Of a DNA stretch of 64,000 nt, positions 40,400 through 50,755 are shown one piece after another. Position numbers and translations under genes: made by a program. Origin of the DNA: Pyropia yezoensis (Eukaryota > Rhodophyta > Bangiophyceae > Bangiales > Bangiaceae); NCBI GenBank assembly GCA_009829735.1, contig CM020618.1:28248894-28312893 (forward strand), in the 5' to 3' direction. Numbering within the stretch: the first letter of the stretch is position 1; each line of letters starts with the position of its first letter. The notes under the pieces were generated by a model. It searched no databases. It worked only from the letters and a program-made list of their open reading frames with translations, and had not been told where the DNA came from.

Positions 40400-41835
40400 G
40401 GCAGTTTGACCAGCAACTGCGGCAGAGGGGTTGAAGGAGACGGGACGGAGGGGCGGATGCCAAGGGGGGTGTCCGAGGGTTCGTGCCGTCAGCGGTGGCG
40501 GTAGCAGCCGCCGCGGCGGCGGCGGCGGTGGCCGAATGGTTTGCGGGGAAGGTGGCCGCTGCTGCGGCGGCGGCGGCGGCCATGGCGGGAGGGGCGGTGG
40601 AGTGGACGCCCACCGCAAGCACCTACGCCTCCTCCCTCTGCCGCGTCGTTTGGCGGCTGGTCCGTCGCGCCGATTGGCGGCTGGTCTGCCGCGTCGACCG
40701 GCTGCCGGTCGGCCGTATCGGGCAGCGGGGGGGGTGCCGACCGCGTCGGCGGCGCCGCGTCGTCGGCGACGTAAGGGGGCAGGGGGGGGGGGGGGGGGGG
40801 GGGGGGGGGAACCCCACCGGCAGCGGCCGCCACCAACGAACGCCGCCGGGCTCGGCGGGCAGCGGCAGCACCAATCCAACCGGCGGCCGCGGGGGCGGCA
40901 CCCCCGTGGCTGCCGACCGTACGGCCAGCGACTAAGTAGTCCCCTCCGTGGGGCGACGCCGACTGTGGCGACGGCGGCGGCGGCGGCGGCGGCATGGCGG
41001 TCCCCCCCCCCCCCCCCCCCCCCCCCAAGTTCCTCCGCCTCTATGGTGCGGCCCAAAATGGGTGGTCCACCCACTGACCCACCGCGAGGAGGCCTATCCT
41101 CGTGTTGCTGGGGGAGGCGAGGCGGCCTGACAGGCGGCGGCGGAGGCCGCAGCCGGCCGCCGGCGCCCGCCACCGGCCCGCCGCGACGGCAGGAGCTCAG
41201 CTCAGCTGGGTAGCCACCTTCCCACCCGCCCCCCCCCCCCCAGGTCTGCTTGCCCACCCCATCCCGTTTGGTGTGGGCCTCCCGTGTGTTCACGCCGCCG
41301 ACGGCTCTTGGCCACCGCGGGTCTCGTCCGGCCGTGTGGCCACGTCCATGCGGTGAGGAGGCATAGCACCCTCGTTCCCCCCCCCCCCCCCCCCCCCCGG
41401 CCTGTGCCGCCGCCCCGCCCGCCGATGATGCGTCTGACCGGGCAGGGCGCCCCAGAAGAACAGCGCGGTGCACACCCGCAGCTTGGCCGTGGACAGCGGG
41501 GACTGCCGGCGCCCCCGGGGAAGATGCCATTCCAGCTCGTCTGACGTTTGCAAGCCCGACGCGCGCGTGCGGGGGTGGGGGACCTTTGCAGGTGAGCGGC
41601 GCCACGTGGAGGGGCGCCACAGCTGCAGCGCCAGCGCGGCCGCGGTGGGGGCCCCACCCACGTCAATGGGCCGCATGGATCACTTTGTGCGCAGCAGCTG
41701 CATCGCGGTCCTGCGTCGCGCGGATCCCGCTGCCGCCAAACGCGCAGTACCTACGCGGCCGCCCATCATCCCCGTCCCCCTCATCTCTCTCCTCCCGCCC
41801 CCCATCTCCGCTATCCCCCTTCCCCTACTCCCTCT
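38915..41835. other. Intergenic / low-complexity region without a confident gene
   Basis: 38915-39530 is AT-richer and without a gene. 39530-41660 is repetitive GC-rich sequence in which both strands stay open for long stretches (695 codons at 39533-41620 minus, but Arg/Pro/Ala-rich throughout). Within it a short minus-strand stretch reads MADRERLAANIAAVVANDRW from 39582. No consistent gene model connects these parts. G-runs at about 40780-40809 and C-runs at about 41007-41027 and 41380-41398 stand out. The end (41750-41835) is the pyrimidine-rich leader of the next gene. Confidence 0.4.
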
Positions 41836-43696
41836 ATGCACGCCACTGCCTTTGCCGTCGGCCCGTCGTCCCCCTTCCTGCGACTGGCCCGGCCGGGCGC
41901 CGCCGCCGCGGCAGCCACCTCCCGCGTCGACGCTGCGCGGCGCCGCCACCGGGCCGGCGTGCCACGGCCGCGGCAGCGGGCCATGGCGTCCGCGACGCCC
42001 GCCGAGGGTGACGCGCCCGCCGCCTCCCCGCCGCCGCTGCCGTCGCCGCTGCGCTGGGTAGGTTCGCCCCCCCCCCCCCCGCCGCCGCCTGACAGGCGAC
42101 GTCGACGCTCTCGCGCGCACCGTCGCCGGGCGGCCGCAGCCCGCTTTCGGGCCGCCGAGCCGCCGTGGCCGTCGTGCCACCACGGCGCTAGGCCGTCAGC
42201 TCGGCGCCTGTCGGTCGGCGCCTTCTTTCGAGCGCCTCACTGACGGCCGTAGCACTCTACTGGGGAGTCGTCTCTGCACTGTGTCCCCCCTCCCCCCGCC
42301 TCCCCCCCTTCCCTGCCATCTTCCTTTTCGTGTGCCTACCCGGTCTTAATTCGTCGACCATGTCTCCCCCTCCCCCCTCCCCCCCGCCACCCTTCTCTCT
42401 CTCCTCCCCCCCTTGCAGGGCATCATTGGCCCCGGCGACGTGTGCGTGCACAAGTCTGGCCCCGCGTTTGCGCGCGCCACCGGCTCGGCGATTGGGGCGG
42501 TGTCCAAGCGCTCCCCCGGCGCCGCGGCGGCATTTGCGTCCCGCCTCCCTGGCGGTGGGGAGGGCGTGGCGGCCTACACCGGGTCGGCGGGGCTGCTGGC
42601 AGACCCCGCCGTCGCGGCCGTGTACGTGGCCACCCCGCCGGGCGCGCACGCCAACCTGACCGCCGCCGCGGCGGCGGCGGGCATGGCGGTGTATGTGGAA
42701 AAGCCGATGGCGCGCTGCGGCGCCGAGGCGGCGGCCATGCTCACCGCCGTGGGGGGGGGGCGCCTCGCCGTCGCCTACTACCGCCGCGCGCTGGCCAAGT
42801 ACGCCTGGGTGCGCGCGCTCCTGCGGCCGCCGGTAGACGCGGGCGGTGCCGCCGCCGCCGCCCCCTCACCGCTCCCCGCCGGCGTGACGGTGGCACCGGC
42901 TGGCGCGGCGGTGCCGGCGGCCGGCTGCCTCGGCACCCTCACCTCCGTGGCGTACACGTACGTGGGCCACCACGCGGCGGGAGAGGTTGGGTGGCGGGAC
43001 GACCCGCCGGTGAGTGGCGGCGGCATGATGCTCGACGTGGGCGTCCACGTGGTCAACCTGATGCAGTACTGGTTTGGCGAGGACCCCGCCGTGGAGGGCA
43101 CCCCCGTGGCCACGCCCGACCCCGTGTCGGGCGTGGAAGCGGCGGTGGCGTTTCGTCTGCGCTTCCCCCCAGGGGGCGGCGACGGCGGCGGCGGTGGAAG
43201 TGCCCCCACGGGGGGGGCGGGGGCGGACCGGGTGGCCGTGGACTTTGACTTTGACTTTTGTGCCGCGCCCGACGCGCAGCGGGTGGACGAGGTGGTCCTG
43301 ACGGGCACCGCCGGCGTGGCACGGCTGTCCGTGCTGGGCGTGGATGGCCCCGTGGAGGTGACGGTGCGCGGGACGGCGGAGACGGCAGCGGGAGACAAGG
43401 ACGCCTGTGGCGGCGACGGCGGCGACCGCGGCGGCGGCGGCGACGGCGGCGGCGACGCCCAGCCGCCGCAGCCAACGCTGGTGACCTTCCCCGTGCCGCC
43501 GCACGTGCAGCAGCCGCTCATCCAGGCGGTGGTGGACGACTGGACGGGCGTGCCCGGTGCGCCGCCGCAGCCGTCCCCCGCGGCCGCGGCGGTGCGGACG
43601 AGCGAACTGGTGGACGAGGTGCTGGTGGGGGTGTATGGGGAGCGGCGGATGGGCTTTTGGGAGGGGTGGGCCAAGCCGGGGGGCGCGCGCAGCTGA
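41836..43696 (+). CDS. Gfo/Idh/MocA-family NAD(P)-dependent oxidoreductase (two exons)
   Basis: A 499-residue dehydrogenase acting on a sugar, inositol or related polyol with NAD(P). Exon 1 is 41836-42057 and exon 2 is 42419-43696, joined across a 361-nt phase-0 GT-AG intron. Splicing restores the dinucleotide-binding start LRW|GIIGPGDVCVHKSGPAF, which matches the family consensus. The first 50 residues (MHATAFAVGPSSPFLRLARP) look like a targeting sequence, probably plastid. The Rossmann domain has VYVATPPGAHANLT and the conserved YVEKPMA with K169. The C-terminal beta-sheet domain contains GGGMMLDVGVHVVNLMQYWF, with the family's histidine. Gly-rich insertions (SAPTGG, GDGGDRGGGGDGGG) enlarge it beyond the usual 350-400 residues. 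The substrate cannot be predicted. Confidence 0.9.
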
Positions 43697-44970
43697 CGCC
43701 CCAATTTTTGGCCGATCACTCCGCGGTGGGGGTGGGGGGTCCTGTGTTGGGTGCGTAGATGGAGTGGGGGCGTCCGCTCAGTCAGCGCATCGGTGGGCCG
43801 GGCTCGGTCTGTATCGCCGCGGTGGGGGCGCGTGCCCCCATTGACATTGCCAGTCGAAGTGAGCGGCCGTAAAGCCGGCAGTAGGCAGGTACCTACCTAT
43901 GACTTTGTCCATAAAAGCATGGGAAGAATGGCCAAGGCAGTCTGCTGCCCCGGAAGAAAGCCGCCTCGAGTACCGGGGCAAGGTCAAGGAATCCGGTGGG
44001 GTGCTAAAGCACGACCTGTTCACCTCTCACCACGTGAGAGGCCGTCGTCGCGGCGGCACCGCCTGGCTCGCCAACGCCCGGGACGGTGGGGAGACCCTCA
44101 CAGTAACGAAACCCCATGACTTGAAGGGGTGTCGGCTGCGCGGCGGCTCCCCACCGCGGGCGGAACCGCGTCCCCGACAGGCAACCGCAGGAGGGGAACG
44201 CCCTCACAGGCGCGAAGGACACGTCGGTGTGGCCTGCTTGCCGTCGCAGCGGCCGTGCAGGTGGTGACAACCGGGGCGCTCCACGGCCGCCGTCCGCCCG
44301 CCTCTCTTTCCCCCTTCCCCCCCCGCTCCCCCACTCTCTCCTACCCTCCCCCGCCACCACCCTTCCAACGCTCCCCCCCGCCCTCCCTGCTCCCCCACTC
44401 CGCGCGCAACAGTGACCGCCTCCCCCCCCTGGGCCGCCTTCATCGCAGCCGCCGTCACCGCCGATGCCCATGCCCGCCCCCCTGCCGTGCCGCGAGCCCC
44501 CGCCGCCGCCATCAACTGACCATGCCGGGCGGTCGCGGGGACTGACCTCGACAACAGGGGGCACCCCATGGGCAGCCTGGCAGGGGCTGGCGGGAGAGCG
44601 CCGCACCCGTCATCCCCCCCCTTTGCCCCCGGGTGCCCACTCGCCAAGACCGTGGCAAGCGCCGGGGGGAGATGGGCGACCACAACACCAAAGGAGAGGG
44701 GGAGCGGAGGGGGGGGGAAGGGGGACCGGCCTGTAGTCGGCCAGGCAGGCCCGCAATGGGGTTCAAGTGAGTGTCAGCCACAGCTCCTCTGCGCGCATGC
44801 CCCTCCCGTTCCTCGCACAAAAACAAGACAGTGAAAAGGGCAAGCCGCCCCCCGCGGGAACCCCACCCGCGGGGGCGCGGCTAGGCAGGGGGCGGCCACC
44901 CGCGCCCTTCCCCACACCCAGTCACAATCAAGACACCCCCCCCCCCCCCAACCCGCCACTCCCCTCCCAC
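43697..44970. other. Convergent 3' intergenic region
   Basis: 1.27 kb between the oxidoreductase gene (plus) and the zinc-finger gene (minus). No gene is recognised. Confidence 0.45.
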
Positions 44971-45875
44971 TCAGCAAGAGGCGGGGGGGTTGTGCCTACC
45001 CTCCCACCCCCCCCGCCCCCCCGCCCCCCCACCTCCCCCCCCCACCCCCGCCCCCCCCCCACACACGTGCTGCCGAAACGCCGCGGCCGACGGCGACAGC
45101 ACCGCACAGGCGGCACACTCAAACAGCACCCGCGCGCCGCGGGGCACCACCGCGTGGTGCTCGCCGGGCGCCAGCGGCGGCACCGACCGCGACCGCGACC
45201 GCCACCGCGACCGTGGCCGGTGCGCGGCAGCCACCCCAGACGAGCCGTACCGCGGCCGCCGCCGCGGCGGCGACGCCGCCGACGGCGACCGCGACGCCGA
45301 GCCCGACGGAGAGGGGGAGCGGCCCCGCCGCCGCCGCCGCTCCCGCCGGCTCCGCGACCCGCCGTCGCTGTTGCTGCCGCTGCCGCTGTCGCTGCGGCTG
45401 CGGCTGCGGCTGCGGCGACGGCCACGGCTGCGGCTGCGGCTGCGGTCACGACCACGGCTGCGGCTGCGGCTGCGGTCACGACCACGGCTGCGGCTGCGGC
45501 TGCGGCTACGGCTGCGGCCGCCGCGGCCGCGGGGGTAGCCATTACTACCCGCGCCCCCACCCCCCCCACCCCCCCCCGGGGCGCCAAGGTCCGCCCCAAT
45601 GTGCGCAAACTCCGCCGCGTCCCCCCCCCCCGCCACGTGGGCGGCGAGCGCGTCGCGCAGCGGCTGGGCCATGGCCGCCACCGCCGCCCCGCGGCCGGCG
45701 GCCACCTCCAGCACCACCGCCCGCCGGTGGGGGCGGCCGCCCACGTGCCGCAGCAGCGTCGCCGCCCCGTTCATGTGGCAGCTGCACACGGAGCAGTACC
45801 AGCCCGTCCCAAAGGGCGTCGCCGCCCCACCACCGCCGCCGCCGCCGCCGCCGCCGCCACCCCCGCCGGCAGGCA

Positions 45876-45910
<35 letters not shown>

Positions 45911-46229
45911 GTGGCGGCAGAGACAGCGGCGGGGGTGCCACTGCTATCGACACCGCCGCCACCACCGCCGTGGAGGCCACCGCCGGCACCAGCACCACCG
46001 CCGGCGGCGGCGGCGTTGCCCCCCCCCACCGCCGCACACGCAGCGAGTTGCACCTTGCGCCGGTGCGGGCGCCCCCGGTTGTGCTCGTCAAGCCCCCGCA
46101 CCGACGACAGCTGCACCCGGCAGACCGGGCAGATGACCGTCCCCGGGAGGAGTCCCGCCTCCCCACCACCGCCGCCGCCACCACCACCGCCGCCAGCGGG
46201 GGGGGGAAGGGGGGGGGGGGGGGAGCCAT
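44971..46229 (-). CDS. U1-type (matrin) zinc-finger protein with RS domain, frame change near start
   Basis: A nuclear RNA-binding protein, probably a splicing factor. Finger 1 is ICPVCRVQLSSVRGLDEH with a further RGRPH (46138-46052), a C-x2-C-x12-H-x5-H U1/matrin finger. Finger 2 is YCSVCSCHMNGAATLLRH with GGRPH (about 45806-45720). An arginine-serine domain follows (RSRSRSRSRSRGRDRSRSRS and so on, about 45537-45330). A third degenerate finger, ECAACAVLSPSAAAFRQHVC, lies near the C-terminus. Long poly-Gly and poly-Ala linkers separate the modules. Best start: ATG 46227-46229 (MAPPPPP), 5' to which lies a T-rich leader. That ATG enters the finger frame only if the C15 or C9 run at 46198-46223 lacks one base, giving about 419 residues. 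Without that correction the finger frame extends upstream to 46776 through sequence that does not look coding. Confidence 0.8.
45421..45507. repeat. 30-bp tandem repeat encoding the RS domain core
   Basis: About three copies of a 30-bp unit (plus-strand start ACCACGGCTGCGGCTGCGG). On the minus strand each unit encodes RSRSRSRGRD. The RS domain has grown at least partly by unit duplication. Confidence 0.85.
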
Positions 46230-47537
46230 CTGGACCAACACCGGCAGGGGCGGCAAAACGGGGGGTGGGGGGCCCACCGCCGCCGCGCGTGGCCGCCACC
46301 GGAGGAGGGGGGTGGGAAGGGTGGCCGAGCGGGGTGGGTGGGAGACAACAGAACAGACAAAAAAGAAACAAAAAAAGAACGGCAGCGGCGGGGGGGGGGG
46401 GGGGGGGGGGGGGTGGCAGGGGGGGCGGGGAGGGAACGCCTCGACGGACACGCGGTGGGGGGGTGGTCGCTGTCGGCCGCCGCCGTCGGCACGTGCCGCG
46501 GGGAAGCGCGGCGGGCCGCCGCGCCTCGCCAAGGGGGGGGGGGGGGTCTGGCCCACAACCGAAAGGGCCGGCTCCCCGCATCCCCTGTTTCCTCGATGCG
46601 CCCACACGGCGTGATCCGCCCGCACGCACCTCGCTGGACGCACCCCCGCCACCACGCGCGGACACGGGCAAGGGCTCTGGCGGGTCGAGGCGGCACCTGG
46701 CCCACGAGCGGCAAGCACACTCCCCGCCTCCCCCCTTTTCCCCGCGCACGCCCTCTCGGTGGGGCCCCACCAACACACGCGTAGGGACCTCGTAGGGGTT
46801 GTTGGTTGCTGCTGCTCCGCCCCCCTCTCCCCTTCCACATCGCCGCGCTTTTCCCCCACCTCACCCCCCTTCTCCCCCCCCCCCCCGGCCCTCCTCCCCT
46901 GTCTACGGGCAGCAGCAGCAGGGCGGCTTTGGTGGCCACGCCGCGCCGCCGCGCTCGCGACCCGGTGCGCGCCCCCCCCGCCGCGCGCCGTCATCGTCAG
47001 CGGCGGCGCGAGCGAGCGAGCCCGCCCGCCCGCCCGCCGACGGTGCTCGACGGCCCCTTCGCGGCTGCCACTCCCTGCTGCCACTCCCTGCTGCCCCGCC
47101 CCACCCCCCCCCCCCCCCCCCCCCCCTCTCCCCCCCCCCTCTTTTTGCCCCCAGCAGGTGCAGTGCCGCGGCCGCCGCGGGTGGCACAGGCGCGCGCGGC
47201 GTTTTGTCAGTGCCGTCGCCAGTGCCGCCGTGCCGCACGCCGCTGGTGTGGGGGTGGGGGGGTGTGGAGGTGGGGGGGTGGGGGTGAGGGTTGGGGGGCC
47301 GCAGCACCTGCCGCGGCATCCGGCCACCTGCGCGTGGGCGCGAGGCACCAGCCGCAGCGGCGGGGGGGGGGGGACGCGTCGGCCGGCGCGTGTCCGCAGG
47401 TGTGGCGGCTGCGCCGGGCGGCGGCAGCGACGGCAGCGACAGCAGCGGCTGGCAGGGGCAACCGCCGGTCCCCCGTGTGCTGGAGGCCGCCGCCGCGCAA
47501 GACCCCCTGCGCCCACCGTCGACGCGTCGCTGACCGC

Positions 47538-47603
<66 letters not shown>

Positions 47604-47672
47604 GTCGTTGCCCCTCGGCGCGCGTCGTCGCGCCCGTCCTTTTGTGTGCTTGCGCCCCCCGGTCGCGCTGCC
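46230..47672. other. Divergent intergenic region
   Basis: 1.44 kb between the zinc-finger gene (minus) and the hydrolase gene (plus). It includes a plus-strand A-rich stretch (46345-46380) that is the likely 5' leader of the minus-strand gene, G and C homopolymers, and a GCC trinucleotide array (47547-47602). No gene is recognised. Confidence 0.45.
47547..47602. repeat. (GCC)n trinucleotide microsatellite
   Basis: About 18 uninterrupted GCC/CCG units, 70 bp upstream of the hydrolase start codon and thus probably in its 5' UTR or promoter. Confidence 0.9.
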
Positions 47673-49130
47673 ATGGACGCCCCCATGTCCGGTTCCGCCG
47701 CCGCCGCCGCCCTGACCCGCCCCCTGGCGCTGCCCTACACCCTCACGCCGGCGTTTTCGGCCAACACGGGGCCGGTGGTGGTGCTCATGTCGGGGTGGCC
47801 CGACCGGCCCGCCACCCTGTTCGCGTCCCTGCTGCGGCGGCTCGCCGCCGCGGGCTACCGGCCCGCCACGGTGGAGCTCCCCGGCTACGCCGCCGACGCC
47901 GCCCACCCGCTGCCGCCCCGGTGGTGGGGGTGGGACTTCCCGCAGATCACCGCCGGCTACGCCGCCGCCGTGCGGGCCATCCAGGAGGCGGCGGCGGGGG
48001 GGGGGGCGGGGGAGGGGGGAGCGGCAGCCACGGCCGCCCCCCCCGCCCCGCTGGCACCCGTCACGTTTGTGACGCACGACTGGGGGGCGGCGGTGACGTG
48101 GCAGCTGGTCGCCGCCCACCCGACGCTGGCGCGTGCGATTGTGGGCGCCGACGTGGGCGACGCCGCCGGCCTGGCCGCCGTGCACCTGGCCTTTTGTGCG
48201 CTCTACATGTCGGCGCTGGCGGTGCTGTTTGTGCTCGGCGGGCCCGCCGGCGACGCCGGCACCCGCTGGCTGGCGCGGGTGCTCGGCGCGCCCCACCCGG
48301 CAGAGGCCGCCGCCCGCATGAACGCCCCCTACTACTGGACGGTGCGGCGGCAGGTGGCGGGGCTGTGGCGGTGGCTGACGGGGGGGGGGCGGGGGGAGGG
48401 GGGGCTGGGGGGGCCCTCGGTTCGGCTGGGCGCCGTGCCTGCGTGCCCGACAATGTACCTGTATGGCACAAAGAAGGGGGTACGTTATGGGGGTTGGAGA
48501 GAGAAGGGGGCGGGGGGGAGGTAGGGTGGTGCAGTTGGGGAAGCGTTGTGTTATTGCGGGGGTCCTGACCCGGTGGCGTGTTTGTCCTCCATGCAGATTT
48601 GGAGTGGGGGCGTCGATGGCATGAGACGTACCCCGTCTGGGGTGCGGATGCGTGATCGGACGCGCGCATCGGCGTGCGGTGGTCGCGGGGGGTGGGCACT
48701 GCCCCATCGCTGCAGCAACTGACTCCCTGCCCTGTGGTCCTTTTTGCTCTGACTCTCTCCTCTTTCCCGCCCTCTTATTCCGTCCCATGCTCCGACCCCT
48801 GCTGCGGCGGAATCGTATCGTCCTTCCCTGCCTGCCCCCTCGCCCCAACTCCCTCTCCCCCCCGTACAGACGTTCCAGTACCACTCGCGCGAGTGGATTG
48901 CCAACCTCAACGCCCGCCCCGACTGCAAGGTGGTGCCAATGGCCGATGCACACTGGCTGATGGCCGGCCCGACGGCGGCCGAGTACGAGGAGGCCGTCCT
49001 GGGCTGGCTCGCCACCACCATTGGGCCACGGGGGGGGGCGCCCGCCGGGGCGGCGCCGGTGGCGGCGGCGCCCGTCGCGGCGGCGGGGACCGCCGCCGCG
49101 CCGGCCGAGGAGGGCAAGAAGGACCTGTGA
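47673..49130 (+). CDS. Alpha/beta hydrolase, epoxide-hydrolase/dehalogenase-like (two exons)
   Basis: A 355-residue alpha/beta-fold hydrolase. Exon 1 is 47673-48479 and exon 2 is 48870-49130, joined across a 390-nt phase-0 GT-AG intron (YLYGTKKG|TFQYHSREW). Landmarks in order: strand with oxyanion motif VVVLMSGWPDRPATLF (about 35-50), YRPATVELPGY, WGWDFPQITAGY, and the nucleophile elbow TFVTHDWGAAVTWQL with D136. The cap region follows, with MNAPYYWTVRRQVAGL, then MYLYGTKKG and the catalytic histidine H297 in ADAHWLM. An aspartate in HDWGA is typical of epoxide hydrolases and haloalkane dehalogenases rather than serine esterases. The C-terminal tail is Ala/Pro-rich and ends KKDL, which might act as a weak ER-retention-like or peroxisomal signal, but this is speculative. 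The first acceptor-like AG at about 48597 gives a product unlike the family, so I use the second. Confidence 0.88.
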
Positions 49131-50634
49131 CCGCGGGAAGGGGGTTTCTCTCGGGTTGTGGCAGCGCGGCTGCGTTGGGGGAGTCGCCCGCTGTGCACGG
49201 CGGACGCGACACATCAGCTGTTGGGGGGGGGCGGAAGGGGGAGAGCGGCGGTGGGGCAGGGCGATGGACGCGGTCGTCTTGGCAGCAGCACGGGGTATCG
49301 GTGCCGCGAGTGTGGGTTGTAGGGTCGCCATGCGTATTCCCATCCATCACTCAATGTAAAAGTGTACGGTCTTGCTCCCGCAGCACACAACTGACGTATG
49401 TACAGTCATCCACACAGCTGACGGCCTCCTTGAGCGCAACTTTGTAGGGATACTAAGATGTGGGGTGCTCGCTGCGCCGCTCATGCTCGATCGTCACTGA
49501 CCTGAAGGCCAACAAGGGAGCTCTCCCCTCAGGGGTCTCTTGCCGCCGCCTGCGAGGACGTCATGATCCTCTCGCGCCGCCAGGCGCGGTGGGGGGCGGT
49601 GGCGACTGTGTTGGTCAGACACGAGCGCATCAACGTGGACGGCGGAGCAGGCTGTACACCCCACGGTGAATTCCAGTCGGGCGGCGTCGGAGAGCGTCAA
49701 GGTGGGCGCGCCTACATGCCAGGTCGAACACCCGTCCACGGGAATGGCGCCGAACGAAGTTTCGGTGAGAGGGCAGTGTCAGTGCCAAGGGGTAGCACCA
49801 GCGACATGCGCTGAAGGTGCCTGCGGTCAACTGGGGAACAGAGTGGCCAAAGGGGGGCAGCGCGGGGGGGGAGGGTGTGGGGGAAGGGCGGTGCACACGG
49901 ACGCGTCGTTGGACCGCCCGACGCGTTTCTTGCCTAGCTAGACAAACGTGGTAGCCCGGTAGCCGAGGTAGGTGTCGCGACCCTGCCATTCTCCGTTCTC
50001 ACTGAGCGCTCACCCGTCCTGCCTATTGTTGCCTCTCTGGCACCCCCCAATGGACCCGTGTGTCCAATGTCAATGGGGGGCTCTCGAGCTAGCCCGCATC
50101 CTGTAGCAATGGGCCCATCCCGCATGCACACCAGTGTCCTCGGGGAGGACGGGTCGTTCCGCGCGAGTTGGTGCCGAGGGGCCGAAGCGTAAAATCCCGA
50201 TCTGCGCGCACGGGAGGCCAATTCTGCGTAGTAAGCCTGGGCGCACTTGCTGTTTGTGCGGCCGAATTTCGCGCCGGCATGCACTTGACTTGCAGCCCGC
50301 GCCGTCGCCCGCCCGCGCTCCCATCGTCGCCCGTCCCCACGCACTTGCCTTCGTGGTCGTCCCACCGGCGTGCGTCGCCCTCCAGCTACCTACTGACCCA
50401 CCGCATCCACTTCCCTCGAACGGCTTTGTCTTCCACTTCCGACCCTTCCCCTTCACACATTCTCCCCTTTTTTTTGCGGGGAACGGCCTTGCGTCAGTGC
50501 TATCCGCACGTGTTTTCCTGTTGGCCCTGAGCTCCGTCCTCTCTTGTTGGTGCAACTGGCAACGTGTGTGGTGCCTGGAGTGGGCCATCGGCTAAAGGTG
50601 TTGCGGGCGTTTCTGCTAGCGGATCCTTGCTGCC

Positions 50635-50665
<31 letters not shown>

Positions 50666-50755
50666 GCGTCGTTGGCAGCGGCAGCGGTGGTGGCGGCGGC
50701 GGCGGCTGTGTGTGGGGCCTTTGCGACGGCCGCGCCCACGAGCGCCACGCCCACA
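49131..50755. other. Intergenic upstream of the RAD51AP1-like gene
   Basis: Balanced composition with AT-richer parts (49330-49460). Small open frames exist but no family is recognised. 50640-50755 is in frame with the next gene and encodes Ala-rich sequence, so coding could start further upstream in an exon that I cannot define. Confidence 0.4.

Noticed and set aside
39533-41620. 695-codon minus-strand open frame
   Set aside because: Composition is Arg/Pro/Ala/His throughout as expected of GC-rich repeat read in any frame; the opposite strand is equally open and no segment resembles a domain.
44767-46614. 615-codon plus-strand open frame
   Set aside because: It is the antisense shadow of the zinc-finger/RS gene, whose fingers and RS repeats are on the minus strand.
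45771-49343. 1190-codon minus-strand open frame
   Set aside because: Runs antisense through the hydrolase gene and through intergenic homopolymers; no domain.
43836-50085. 15-mer CCCCCATTGACATTG present at about 43836 and inverted near 50070
   Set aside because: A single match of this length is expected by chance in 64 kb, and no flanking similarity exists.
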